Source: Oceanospirillales bacterium (lineage in GTDB: Bacteria > Pseudomonadota > Gammaproteobacteria > Pseudomonadales > Endozoicomonadaceae). Taken from it: DNA of 64,000 nucleotides. The notes under the pieces are model-generated. The model was given only the letters and a program-made list of their open reading frames with translations. It did no database searches and was not told the origin of the DNA. This document shows, in pieces, positions 1 to 8,342 of this stretch (positions within the stretch are counted from its first letter, which is position 1; every line of letters starts with the position of its first letter). The translations under genes were made by a program, and so were the position numbers. Location of the stretch: NCBI GenBank assembly GCA_004762125.1, contig SIHQ01000026.1, forward strand, positions 1 to 64,000, read 5' to 3'.

Positions 1-27
1 TGGTTGGTGCCGATCAGCGAGGCCGCT

Positions 28-55
28 ATATTACCGCGACCGTTTTTGTTGTCAA
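28..55 (-). promoter_or_regulatory. Strong sigma70 promoter, probably rRNA operon (proximal)
   Basis: On the minus strand a perfect -35 TTGACA (50-55) is separated by 16 bp from a -10 TAATAT (28-33), followed by a GC-rich discriminator (AGCGGCC). An A/T-rich stretch lies upstream of the -35, as in UP elements. The promoter reads out of the left edge of the window. The matching promoter 160 bp upstream and the GC-rich discriminators are typical of stringently controlled rrn promoters, so I infer a 16S rRNA operon just beyond position 1. The rRNA itself is not in the window. Confidence 0.65.
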
Positions 56-187
56 CCGTTTGTTTTTCGAAGCGTTTCAAACATCCTATAAAGAAGGTTT
101 AAAACATTTTGAAAAACCAGATGGCTAATCAACCCGCTGAGCTTCGTTGCTTCTTTCGAAGTAACTTTACTTGGTCAGCGGAGGCGC

Positions 188-215
188 ATTCTACCGTGTC
201 AGTGGATGTTGTCAA
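188..215 (-). promoter_or_regulatory. Strong sigma70 promoter, probably rRNA operon (distal)
   Basis: On the minus strand, -35 TTGACA (210-215), a 16-bp spacer and -10 TAGAAT (188-193) are followed by the discriminator GCGCCTC. Spacing and the GTTGACA context match the promoter at 28-55, so the two form a tandem pair 160 bp apart firing in the same direction. This is the P1/P2 arrangement of many gammaproteobacterial rRNA operons. A strong promoter for some other gene to the left remains possible. Confidence 0.65.
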
Positions 216-608
216 CCGATCAGTTTGATCAGTGATTCAGTTCCGCTGTTGTGGAGAGCTGTTCCGTTTGAGTTGGCGAACTATACAGGATCCAGTTGAT
301 CAAGCAACAGGCTAGCTTGAACTGACGTACTATTACTTACCCTCTACTAATCACTCTAATATAGAGTCATCTACCGCGCATTCTGATGAACAATACCTCG
401 CCATTAAAAAGAATGTGAATTCAGATACTTAATTAGATTTCTCACCATCTGTAATCCTAGGTCAATGAGCATGAAATGGAATATTTTGTAAATATTTCTT
501 TATTTGTTGAGATATGCATCTATTTTTATACGAGTCCCTTAGAGAGCTGACTTCCTCCCACGAACCCAGATATAAGAAGTGGAACAAAGGTCAGTTAATT
601 ATGTAGTC
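216..608. other. AT-rich intergenic stretch, no gene seen
   Basis: About 390 bp between the minus-strand promoters and the TetR gene. It holds no convincing reading frame. It becomes strongly A/T-rich after about 470 and must contain the promoter and any operator of the TetR gene, but I could not single out a convincing palindrome. Confidence 0.5.
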
Positions 609-622
609 AAAGGATTCAGCCA

Positions 623-1270
623 ATGTCGAAGTCAGCCATCAAACCGCGCAAGCTCCCTGTTCAAAGCCGTTCCAAGAAGAGAGTGCAAACAATTCTTCAT
701 GTGACCGCGCAATTACTGGTCGAGAGTGGCTATGACTGTCTTACTGCAGTAGGTATTGCGGAGAAAGCCAACATACCTGTTGCCTCACTGTATCAGTACT
801 ATCCCAATAAAGAGGCTGTTATATACGCTCTTTGTGAAGATATGGTGAATGCCGTACTGCAGCGCTTCAATGATTACGAGAATTTTGCAGAGCACCAACT
901 GTCTCTGGATGATCTTCTGAAGCTTATGGGTGAGAGAGAATACTCAGATCCTGACAAACACAGGCTTGAATTTGAATTGAATAGAGCCATGATTGCAATG
1001 CCCCAGCTGATAGATCTTCATAAGTCATTTGATGAGCGTATATCAGAAAGGTACGCCAACATTCTCAGACACTATGGCTCTCAGTGGCGTCACGAGGAGT
1101 TGATCAACCTGGCTAGAATCATGTTCAGGATTGGCAACAGCTATTTTGAGCATATTAGTTCAACAAAAAACAACCCTCTACTCGCCGAACAAAGCAGGAA
1201 TCTAGTGTTAAGAGCTATTTATTCTCTGGTAAGTGATTCAATGACAGGAACGACACAGTCTCTTGCGTGA
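623..1270 (+). CDS. TetR/AcrR family transcriptional regulator
   Basis: A 215-residue one-component regulator with the usual TetR length and layout. Residues about 18-65 form the N-terminal DNA-binding region, with a recognition-helix motif resembling the family consensus (IPVASLYQYYPNKEAV). The remainder is an all-helical ligand/dimer domain without close resemblance to a known subgroup. The start is supported by AAAGGA 8 bp upstream of the ATG. It stands alone, facing a convergent gene to the right and divergent rRNA-type promoters to the left, so neither its ligand nor its target can be read from context. TetR proteins usually repress their own gene or a neighbour. Confidence 0.88.
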   Translation: MSKSAIKPRKLPVQSRSKKRVQTILHVTAQLLVESGYDCLTAVGIAEKANIPVASLYQYYPNKEAVIYALCEDMVNAVLQRFNDYENFAEHQLSLDDLLKLMGEREYSDPDKHRLEFELNRAMIAMPQLIDLHKSFDERISERYANILRHYGSQWRHEELINLARIMFRIGNSYFEHISSTKNNPLLAEQSRNLVLRAIYSLVSDSMTGTTQSLA

Positions 1271-1371
1271 ATAAAAGTAGTGCTGTGTTGAGAGTATGTT
1301 TGGAAGCGAGGAGGTTGGGGAGTCGAGATCTAAATCAGGAACTAGCTGCAAGAGCAGCTCATTACTGATAA

Positions 1372-2664
1372 TCAAAGGCCATCATTACCACTATTAAAGC
1401 CCGTTATTGTTTGAGGTCCTAATCGCCTTAATCTGGCAGGTGCATTATATGCAACAGGCAGTGGTAAATCAGCCAAAGCACGATGTTCATTTTCTGGATA
1501 CTCATTATAAGTTCTTGTCAGTGCACTGTGAGCACAACTCTTACAATGCTTGGCAATGTTTTGTATCAGATTTTTTTTAACGGCTTCAGGCAAGTACGCA
1601 CTATCAACAGCAAGGTGTAACCAGCCTATTCTGCTTTCAATGAACTCTGAGGCCTCGGACTTGCTGGAGGTCAGCAGAGTAAAATCATCTACCTGAAGAA
1701 TCTCACTCAGTTTTTCATGAATCAATTCAATCTGTGATTGCCACATACTGTACTTATTCTTGGTAGCAAATATAGCTTCGTCAGCCCCTTGAGCGATGCC
1801 ACTGATTACGGCATTTGTTAAACGGTTACTGATTGTCGTATACCCTTCGAAAAACTCTGTGTCTGACTTGCCTGCAGCTGCAACCTCTTTAACAAAGCTC
1901 AGGCAATTATGTAATGGTCCGCCCCAAAGCCACTTTTTACTGGCTAGTTCATCCAGTTTGTTTCTCATTGCGCCTTCATCTTGGCACTTTAGATCCACCT
2001 CAAATGCAATGTCATTTTTCCATTTGGTCTGGTAATCAGCGAACTCTTCACCATCAAGAAATTCTGGATACCAGTTTGCCGAACTGATCTGGACATACCT
2101 TTCTGTTCCAGAACTAGGTTCGCCAAACGCAAGCAAAGCATGACCAAATTGATTACTTGCTCCCCCTTTTAAAATCACCAACCGCGGACGGGTGTAATAC
2201 TGTTTCTGACTTTCAGGAATACCATGAATATAATTGCAGCCAAAAACAGCATCTGTATTTTCACTGATAACGGGACCTAGGGCTGAGGGTCTGATGTTTC
2301 TTACGCCACCACGCGAATCTCTAATAGGTTCATCGGGCATTTGCGTTTTTTTTATGGCATAGCCTAGCTTGACCAACTGATCATCCAACAAGGCATACAT
2401 GGTGAAAATCAGGTTAGCCGTCATCACTTTGAATTTCAGCCAACTGATATTAATTTTTTGAATCATTCTGGAATAAAGGGTTTTCCTCCCCTTTGTAAAA
2501 TCAGGTCTCACTAAGTTCAACAACTTTTCCCTGATATCAGCCGTACTGACTGTACGCCCTCCAGCTGTTCTGACAGTAACCGGGCTATCTTCAGGGTCGC
2601 TACAGAAGTTTTGCAGCTCAATTCCAGCTGTAGTTTGGGTATTAGATGGAGGTATAAAGGGCAT
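1372..2664 (-). CDS. Uncharacterised protein with possible permuted papain-like (NlpC/LRAT-type) site
   Basis: A 430-residue protein I do not recognise as a named family. The N-terminus is polar and without a signal peptide; residues about 75-95 are moderately hydrophobic. Two short motifs stand out: FGHALLAFG with His175 and LHNCLSF with Cys254. His before Cys, about 80 residues apart, is the order found in circularly permuted papain-like folds (LRAT, YiiX-type NlpC/P60 relatives), so a cysteine hydrolase or acyltransferase is possible but unproven. The C-terminal third is helical and rich in charged residues. The gene is monocistronic and its Ser/Thr/Asn-rich composition differs from the housekeeping neighbours, which would fit a lineage-specific secreted effector. 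No secretion signal is visible. Confidence 0.55.
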   Translation of the reverse strand: MPFIPPSNTQTTAGIELQNFCSDPEDSPVTVRTAGGRTVSTADIREKLLNLVRPDFTKGRKTLYSRMIQKINISWLKFKVMTANLIFTMYALLDDQLVKLGYAIKKTQMPDEPIRDSRGGVRNIRPSALGPVISENTDAVFGCNYIHGIPESQKQYYTRPRLVILKGGASNQFGHALLAFGEPSSGTERYVQISSANWYPEFLDGEEFADYQTKWKNDIAFEVDLKCQDEGAMRNKLDELASKKWLWGGPLHNCLSFVKEVAAAGKSDTEFFEGYTTISNRLTNAVISGIAQGADEAIFATKNKYSMWQSQIELIHEKLSEILQVDDFTLLTSSKSEASEFIESRIGWLHLAVDSAYLPEAVKKNLIQNIAKHCKSCAHSALTRTYNEYPENEHRALADLPLPVAYNAPARLRRLGPQTITGFNSGNDGL

Positions 2665-2720
2665 ATAGTCTGACTCAATAATCCATTCTTATAAAAGGAT
2701 AGCCCTACTAATGCATATAC

Positions 2721-2746
2721 AAAAAGCCCGGCTATAAAGCCGGGCT
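2721..2746 (-). terminator. Rho-independent terminator after the SulP gene
   Basis: Perfect 9-bp stem AGCCCGGCT/AGCCGGGCT (2725-2733 and 2738-2746) with a 4-nt loop, followed on the minus strand by a run of five T. It lies 25 bp after the stop of the SulP transporter and before the next minus-strand gene. Confidence 0.9.
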
Positions 2747-2770
2747 CGGTTTGCTATTTATCAGTAATTA

Positions 2771-4330
2771 TCAGGCGTTAGTCGCAACGAAATACTTGGG
2801 ATCTTCAATTACGTTGACTTCAACCATGTTACCGGCCTTTTTGAGCAACGCTTGGCAATCACCGCTCAAGTGCAGCAGGCGCAAGGTCTTGCCAGAGTTC
2901 GTGTAGCGTTCAGCCAGAGAATCAATGGCTTCCAGACCAGAGTGATCGCACACACGTGAGTCTACGAAATCTACGACAACATCATCGTTGTCATCCTTTG
3001 GATTGAACTGCTCCAGGAAAGAAGTAGTCGAGCCAAAGAACAGTGGCCCATGAACCTTATAAACAGTAGAACCTCTATGATCTGCTTTCTTTTCAATCTT
3101 GACTTGCTTGGCATGCTCCCAAGCGAAAGTCAGAGCAGAAACGATAACACCTATAATGACAGCCATAGCCAGATCAGTCATTACAGTCACTACAGAAACC
3201 AATACCAGCACAAAAGCATCACTTTTTGGTATTTTGCGCATGAACCGGAAGCTACTCCATTCAAAGGTTCCGATTACTACGATAAACATTACGCCAACTA
3301 GAGCTGCAATAGGAATCTGTTCGATCAGAGAAGACGCAACCAGAATAAATGCCAGCAGGAACAACGCTGCGGAAATACCGGAAAGACGACCACGACCACC
3401 AGAATTCACGTTGATCATGCTCTGGCCAATCATGGCACAGCCACCCATTCCACCAAAGAAACCGGTAGCAATGTTAGCTACACCCTGCCCCACGCACTCA
3501 CGATTAGAACTGCCGTGGGTTTCTGTAATTTCGTCCACCATACGCAAAGTCAGCAGGGATTCGATCAAACCGATAGCTGCCAGAATCATTGAATAAGGAA
3601 GAATGATCATGAAGGTTTCTAAGTTCAGAGGCACCATAGGAATACTGAATTCAGGCAAGCCACCCGCAATATTGGCTACGTCACCCACTGTTTTGGTATC
3701 CAGATCCAGACCAATTGCCAACAGGCTGACAACCAGAATGGCTACCAGAGATGATGGTATAGCCTTAGTCAGCTTGGGCAGAAAGTAAATAATGAACATG
3801 GTCAGAGCCACCAGGCCAAGCATCATGTAAAGCTGCATACCTTGCATCCAGGCTACATCTACAACACTGCCTTCCAGGAAGGTTCCGTTCAACCAACCAG
3901 TGCCACCATCAATACCGAACTGCCCCAGCTGTGCCAGGAAGATAACAATCGCCAGACCGTTTACAAAACCGAGCATGACCGGATGCGGCACCATTCGGAT
4001 AAATTTACCCAACTTAAAGGCACCAGCAAGCACCTGAATAATGCCCATTAGTACAACAGTGGCAAACAGGTACTGAACACCATGATCTGCAACCAGTGCC
4101 ACCATTACTACAGCCAAGGCTCCGGTAGCACCGGAAATCATACCTGGGCGACCACCAATAGCAGCTGTAATCAGTCCAACCATAAATGCAGCATATAAAC
4201 CAACCAGTGGGTCAACACCTGCAACAAAGGCAAAGGCAACCGCTTCAGGTACCAGCGCCAAAGCTACCGTCAGTCCAGACAGCAGATCGTTTTTCACGCT
4301 GCCAGCCTGATTCGCTTTTAGTTCTATCAA
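2771..4330 (-). CDS. SulP family anion transporter with STAS domain
   Basis: 519 residues. An inner-membrane anion transporter of the SulP/SLC26 family. The N-terminal part (about residues 10-400) is a set of hydrophobic helices beginning with the family motif around residues 15-45 ([22 protein letters not shown]) and including the GATGA and [12 protein letters not shown] segments. The C-terminal STAS domain (about 415-510) contains the DSRVCDHSG loop. The family carries sulfate, bicarbonate or dicarboxylates. The short length and this motif set resemble BicA-like bicarbonate transporters, but substrate cannot be settled from sequence. The gene stands alone with its own terminator. Confidence 0.88.
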   Translation of the reverse strand: MIELKANQAGSVKNDLLSGLTVALALVPEAVAFAFVAGVDPLVGLYAAFMVGLITAAIGGRPGMISGATGALAVVMVALVADHGVQYLFATVVLMGIIQVLAGAFKLGKFIRMVPHPVMLGFVNGLAIVIFLAQLGQFGIDGGTGWLNGTFLEGSVVDVAWMQGMQLYMMLGLVALTMFIIYFLPKLTKAIPSSLVAILVVSLLAIGLDLDTKTVGDVANIAGGLPEFSIPMVPLNLETFMIILPYSMILAAIGLIESLLTLRMVDEITETHGSSNRECVGQGVANIATGFFGGMGGCAMIGQSMINVNSGGRGRLSGISAALFLLAFILVASSLIEQIPIAALVGVMFIVVIGTFEWSSFRFMRKIPKSDAFVLVLVSVVTVMTDLAMAVIIGVIVSALTFAWEHAKQVKIEKKADHRGSTVYKVHGPLFFGSTTSFLEQFNPKDDNDDVVVDFVDSRVCDHSGLEAIDSLAERYTNSGKTLRLLHLSGDCQALLKKAGNMVEVNVIEDPKYFVATNA

Positions 4331-4552
4331 TATTGTCTCCGGAAGATCATTATTTTCAGGCTTTATGCAGCTCAGGGAATATCTGCCTAGCTCGCTTGGG
4401 GAAGCCTGATTTCAGCTTAGGCTGAATAGTGAAGGTATGTAGTGTGCAATGGCGCGGATTTTAAAGAAGTGGCTGACCAATAACAACGACCACAAGACCA
4501 TATGCAATATCGTAGATATCACAATGATCAGCCAACTCTGAAGGAGAAGTGA

Positions 4553-5272
4553 TCAGGCTTTACTGATCTCAACCAGCTTGGTAACAATAACCTTGTTCAT
4601 ACGTTTAACCAACTCAGGCACATTGATTTCATGGAAATTAATTAGCGCTTTTTCAATATAAACCCAAGCTCTTACTATTTCTGCTGCTTTCTTTTTAGCT
4701 TCAGGAGATTCTTTTTTTACTCTTTGTTCAAAGGCTCTTACACGCTTACCAAATTTTTTGGCATCTACGTCCAACTTATCGTAAGGAAAACCAAGCAGGC
4801 TGACAGCACCTTCTGTGTAATACATCTCCAGTCGCTGCATTTCTGCTGCCAGCTCAAGAGCTTCAATATCCAGAGCGGGAGTATCAATAGAGCGATTGTC
4901 ACCACGAAGGGCTTTTACAAGACTGGCGCGAGAGGTATTAACATCCACAGTCGCATAGTGTGATGTATAACCTTCATCTTTCATTTCATTCTTACGAGAA
5001 AATGCTTTCAGAGCTTTCCAAGCTTGTTTGACTTCACTCAACTTAACCTGATCTTCACTACGCACTCCGGCCAGCTTTCCGTCCATCTCCAGTAAAACAG
5101 TTTCCAGCTCATCGTAAGCTTCACTGTTTCCTTCATCCAAAGATATATAGTAGAAAGAGCTAGCCACTTTATAGGCTTGCTGTTCGAGGATCAGCTGATC
5201 TTTAATAGTCACAGCTGAGGTCAAGGGCACGTGCAGGCAAATTGCAGCGATCATTAACAACCGTAAATACAT
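4553..5272 (-). CDS. Exported alpha-helical protein of unknown function
   Basis: I take the ATG at 5272, preceded by TGGAG with 6-nt spacing, as the start. It gives a 239-residue protein beginning with a classic signal peptide (MYLRLLMIAAICLHVPLTSA). A longer frame opens at 5353 but puts a polar extension before the signal. The mature part is almost entirely helical and rich in Lys, Glu and Ala, with heptad-like stretches (SEVKQAWKALKAF, AEIVRAWVYIEKA). It loosely resembles periplasmic four-helix sensor or cytochrome-like helical bundles, but no CxxCH or other cofactor motif is visible. No operon partner; the function is unknown. Confidence 0.7.
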   Translation of the reverse strand: MYLRLLMIAAICLHVPLTSAVTIKDQLILEQQAYKVASSFYYISLDEGNSEAYDELETVLLEMDGKLAGVRSEDQVKLSEVKQAWKALKAFSRKNEMKDEGYTSHYATVDVNTSRASLVKALRGDNRSIDTPALDIEALELAAEMQRLEMYYTEGAVSLLGFPYDKLDVDAKKFGKRVRAFEQRVKKESPEAKKKAAEIVRAWVYIEKALINFHEINVPELVKRMNKVIVTKLVEISKA

Positions 5273-5408
5273 CGCAGACTCCATTTTTATATTCTTATTC
5301 TCTCTGCTTGAGTACTTCAATGTTGCTCGGCAGGGAGGTGCATTACGAGACAACAGAAGAAAGTATTAAGTCACGTGACAAATTACAATGTCTGTTTTAG
5401 CTATTTTC

Positions 5409-5876
5409 CTATTCTTGATGCTTTTTTAGACGGATAACGACTGTTCCTGCCAGTTTGTCATGCCAACCCTGCTTACGACGATCAAAAGCTATCCAGGCAA
5501 AACCAAGAAAAAACGGAATCATAGAAGCGAAATAACTGAAGTAGCGAATGACTGAAACTTTCATACTGGGTGGCAAGCCTGTTTTAAGATCTACCACTTT
5601 CATAGGAATAATCATTTTCCCTGGTGTTGCACCTTTCCAATGCCAGAAAAGAATAAAGATCAGTGCTGGAAGTAACCAGTTAATAACCAGGTCCCAACCA
5701 CCAAGGACCATTCCGGGTCCGGAAGATATAAGCTGTCCATAGATCAAATAAGTAAGTGGTACGGTGAAAGCAATCAAAAACAAGGTATCCAGTAAGACAG
5801 CCCCTAGTCGAACGAGAAAACCTGCATACTGGATTTTATCATCTTCCGGATTAATGGCCTGATGAGTATCAGTCAT
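5409..5876 (-). CDS. RDD family membrane protein
   Basis: 155 residues with three to four predicted membrane helices. The family signature is spread over an early helix starting FLVRLGAVLLDTLFL (the Arg-Asp part), the central GATPGKMIIPMKVVD motif and the ending DRRKQGWHDKLAGTVVI, all conserved in RDD proteins. These small inner-membrane proteins are of mostly unknown function; some are implicated in ion transport. It follows the glutathione-peroxidase gene on the same strand after about 70 bp, so the two may be co-transcribed. Confidence 0.82.
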   Translation of the reverse strand: MTDTHQAINPEDDKIQYAGFLVRLGAVLLDTLFLIAFTVPLTYLIYGQLISSGPGMVLGGWDLVINWLLPALIFILFWHWKGATPGKMIIPMKVVDLKTGLPPSMKVSVIRYFSYFASMIPFFLGFAWIAFDRRKQGWHDKLAGTVVIRLKKHQE

Positions 5877-5944
5877 ACTATTACCTGTATCTTTAGTGCC
5901 CAGTGTTTTATCGGCGAACTTGAGAGTAATAGCAGAGTGGGACG

Positions 5945-6433
5945 TTATTCGCCTTTCAGCGCTTTTTTAATAATCTCTTCCAGAGCTTCTGGTTTGGTTA
6001 TAGGAGCGTATCGCCCAATAACTTCACCATTGCGACCAATCAGAAACTTGGAAAAATTCCACTTAATGTTTTTGGTACCAAGAATTCCAGAAACCTGAGT
6101 TTTGAGATCTTCATAAAATGGAGCTGTGGATTCTCCGTTCACATCGATCTTTTCAAAAATCGGAAATGTGACTCCGTAATTTTTCTGACAGAAACTGCCA
6201 ATTTCACTGTTATCACTCGGTTCCTGCTTCCCAAATTGATTACAGGGAAAGCCCAGGATGACCAGACCCTGCTCTTCATACTTTTTATAGAGTGTTTCCA
6301 ATCCCTGATATTGAGGGGTAAATCCACATTTGCTGGCTGTATTAACAATCAGAATCACTTTGCCCTGATATTCAGACAAAGCCTGCGGGTTACCATCAAG
6401 CAGCGGCATTTTATAAGACGTCAAATCAATCAT
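5945..6433 (-). CDS. Glutathione peroxidase (thiol peroxidase, BtuE-like)
   Basis: 162 residues from the ATG at 6433; a longer frame from 6514 adds a polar stretch that the family lacks. The family reduces hydrogen or lipid peroxides using glutathione or thioredoxin. Visible signatures are the active-site segment NTASKCGFTPQ with peroxidatic Cys36 (cysteine, not selenocysteine), the GFPCNQFGKQEP motif carrying the conserved Gln, and KWNFSKFLI with the conserved Trp and Asn. The length is normal for a bacterial enzyme. It is probably cytoplasmic, as no signal peptide is seen. It lies just downstream of the candidate Fur-controlled RNA. Confidence 0.92.
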   Translation of the reverse strand: MIDLTSYKMPLLDGNPQALSEYQGKVILIVNTASKCGFTPQYQGLETLYKKYEEQGLVILGFPCNQFGKQEPSDNSEIGSFCQKNYGVTFPIFEKIDVNGESTAPFYEDLKTQVSGILGTKNIKWNFSKFLIGRNGEVIGRYAPITKPEALEEIIKKALKGE

Positions 6434-6576
6434 ATTAATGTCTCTTGAGGACCTCGAATCGGTTTTGGATAAGAGTGCAGCAACAGCTAGGGGGGGAGGA
6501 AAAGAATGCTGCACAGCACATAACCAAAATCTATGTTGAAGAGATTATCCGGTTTTGAGCGTTGAGAGTAGGACTT

Positions 6577-6608
6577 AAAAAAAAGAGGCGGCTGGGACGA
6601 GCCGCCTC
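6577..6608 (-). terminator. Strong rho-independent terminator
   Basis: Perfect 9-bp stem GAGGCGGCT/AGCCGCCTC (6585-6593 and 6600-6608), 6-nt loop, and a run of eight T on the minus strand. It closes the putative small RNA and may also end read-through from the catabolic operon, whose last stop codon is about 200 bp upstream. Confidence 0.92.
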
Positions 6609-6743
6609 AAAAAGATGAGGATATGCGAGTCGCTGGTGCTTTAGAGAAGAAGTTTCGTGAACTTTTTCTCCAGCCTGTCACCAGCTGATCAGGTCAAGAG
6701 TTGTTCCGATAGGCAGCTCCTTGGCTCTTATTTGATGAGAACG
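6577..6743 (-). ncRNA. Candidate Fur-repressed small RNA (RyhB/PrrF-like logic)
   Basis: The 200-bp gap between two minus-strand genes contains its own promoter, an overlapping Fur-like box and a strong terminator, predicting a transcript of about 165 nt with no convincing reading frame. This arrangement matches iron-regulated small RNAs such as RyhB and PrrF, which are transcribed when Fur loses iron and which silence iron-using enzymes. Sequence identity with those RNAs is not claimed. Adjacent genes are a peroxidase (downstream) and a dehydrogenase (upstream). The alternative is a long leader of the glutathione-peroxidase gene, but the terminator argues against it. Confidence 0.55.
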
Positions 6744-6777
6744 ATTCTCATTCTACATCAAAAAACAGTTCATACAA
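6736..6777 (-). promoter_or_regulatory. Promoter with overlapping Fur-like box
   Basis: On the minus strand, -35 TTGTAT (6772-6777), a 16-bp spacer and -10 TAGAAT (6750-6755). Overlapping the end of the -10 is TGAGAATCGTTCTCA (6736-6750), a near-perfect inverted repeat that matches 12 of 15 positions of the 7-1-7 Fur motif TGATAATnATTATCA. Binding there would block the start site. Confidence 0.6.
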
Positions 6778-6815
6778 GTGTTTTTGCGAATAGTTTTCAT
6801 TTAGATATAGAGCAA

Positions 6816-8342
6816 CTATTTCATTGTCGGCATTGTAAATACTGATTGCGAACTGTCGTGTTCATTCCAGCGTGAAGTCACCATCTTCATACGGGTATAA
6901 AACCGCACGCCATCAGGACCATGCATATGCAGTGGGCCGAACAGGGAACGCTTCCAGCCACCAAAGCTATGAAAAGCCATAGGCACAGGAACCGGTACAT
7001 TTATACCAACCATTCCTACCTGAATATGTTGAGCAAACTCTCTAGCTGACTTACCGTCCCGAGTGAACAACGCTGTACCATTGCCGTACTCATGGGCATT
7101 GATCAGCTCAACAGCATCCTTGAATGTGCCTACACGACAAACAGATAGTACTGGCCCGAAGATCTCTTCTTTATATACAGCCATTTCAGGGGTGACGTGA
7201 TCAAAAAGACTGCCGCCGACAAAATAGCCTTCTTCATGACCTTCTACGACCAGAGCACGACCATCAATAACCAGCTTTGCTCCTTCTTCAACACCCTTGT
7301 TGATATAACCTACTACTTTGTCACGATGCTGCTTACTGATCAGAGGTCCCATGTCATTGGCCGATTCACTGATACCCGGGCCTATCTTTAAACGCTCTAC
7401 TCTTGGCTTGAGTTTTTCAATCAGTCTTTCAGCTGTTTCTTCACCAACCGGAACGGCTACAGAGATAGCCATACAGCGTTCACCTGCGGCGCCATAAGCG
7501 GCGCCTAATAATGCATCTGCCGCTTCATCTAAATTAGCGTCAGGCATGATCACCATGTGGTTTTTGGCACCACCCAAAGCCTGAATCCGCTTACCATGGG
7601 CACAACCCGTGTTGTAGATATACTCTGCAACCGGAGTAGAACCTACAAAGCTGATGGCCTCGACTTGGTCATGAGTCAGCAGAACATCAACGACTTCCTT
7701 ATCACCATTAACAATACTGAATACACCGTCAGGCAAACCGGCTTCTGTTAACAGTTCAGCCATTCTCAGCGCAGTGGAAGGTACTTTTTCAGAAGGCTTC
7801 AAAATAAACGTATTACCGCAAGCCAACGCTACCGGAAACATCCACATAGGCACCATAGCGGGGAAATTAAACGGTACGATGCCAGCACACACACCCAATG
7901 GTGTCATCATGGACCAACTATCAACGCCTGTTCCAACATTCATGGATTGCTCACCTTTTAACAGGTGAGGAATACCACAAGCAAACTCAACGACCTCAAG
8001 CCCTCTGGTCATTTCTCCTTTAGCATCAGGTAAGGTTTTACCATGCTCTTTCGAGATGAGAGCTGCCAGCTCATCCATGTTTTTTTCAATAAGCTCTTTA
8101 AAACGAAACAACACTCTGGCTCGTTTCAGCGGACTGGTTTGCGACCAGGCTGGAAATGCATCAGCTGCTTTCTTTATTACGTCCCTGGCTTCTTCTGCGG
8201 AAGATAAAGTCACTTCGGCAATTTGCTGACCTGTAGCCGGGTTATATATAGCTGCCTTACGCTCGCTGGAACTGGCAGCGAAAGCGCCATTTACAAAATT
8301 CCCAAGAGTTTCCATTTCAATTAAATCCATTTGCTGACTCAT
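6816..8342 (-). CDS. mmsA: CoA-acylating (methyl)malonate-semialdehyde dehydrogenase, MmsA/IolA type
   Basis: 508 residues, the usual length. MmsA oxidises malonate or methylmalonate semialdehyde to acetyl- or propionyl-CoA with NAD and CoA. Family marks are PFNFPAMVPMWMFPVALA, LKPSEKVPSTALRMAELL, the SFVGSTPVAEYIY cofactor loop and the nucleophile segment GAAGERCMAISVAVPVG, distinct from ordinary hydrolytic aldehyde dehydrogenases. The ending GWKRSLFGPLHMHGPDGVRFYT is also MmsA-like. The start overlaps the stop of the alcohol dehydrogenase (ATGA), so translation is probably coupled. It is the last gene of the catabolic operon and presumably handles the aldehyde or keto-acid end product. The exact substrate is inferred, since related aldehydes may be accepted. 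Confidence 0.88.
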   Translation of the reverse strand: MSQQMDLIEMETLGNFVNGAFAASSSERKAAIYNPATGQQIAEVTLSSAEEARDVIKKAADAFPAWSQTSPLKRARVLFRFKELIEKNMDELAALISKEHGKTLPDAKGEMTRGLEVVEFACGIPHLLKGEQSMNVGTGVDSWSMMTPLGVCAGIVPFNFPAMVPMWMFPVALACGNTFILKPSEKVPSTALRMAELLTEAGLPDGVFSIVNGDKEVVDVLLTHDQVEAISFVGSTPVAEYIYNTGCAHGKRIQALGGAKNHMVIMPDANLDEAADALLGAAYGAAGERCMAISVAVPVGEETAERLIEKLKPRVERLKIGPGISESANDMGPLISKQHRDKVVGYINKGVEEGAKLVIDGRALVVEGHEEGYFVGGSLFDHVTPEMAVYKEEIFGPVLSVCRVGTFKDAVELINAHEYGNGTALFTRDGKSAREFAQHIQVGMVGINVPVPVPMAFHSFGGWKRSLFGPLHMHGPDGVRFYTRMKMVTSRWNEHDSSQSVFTMPTMK

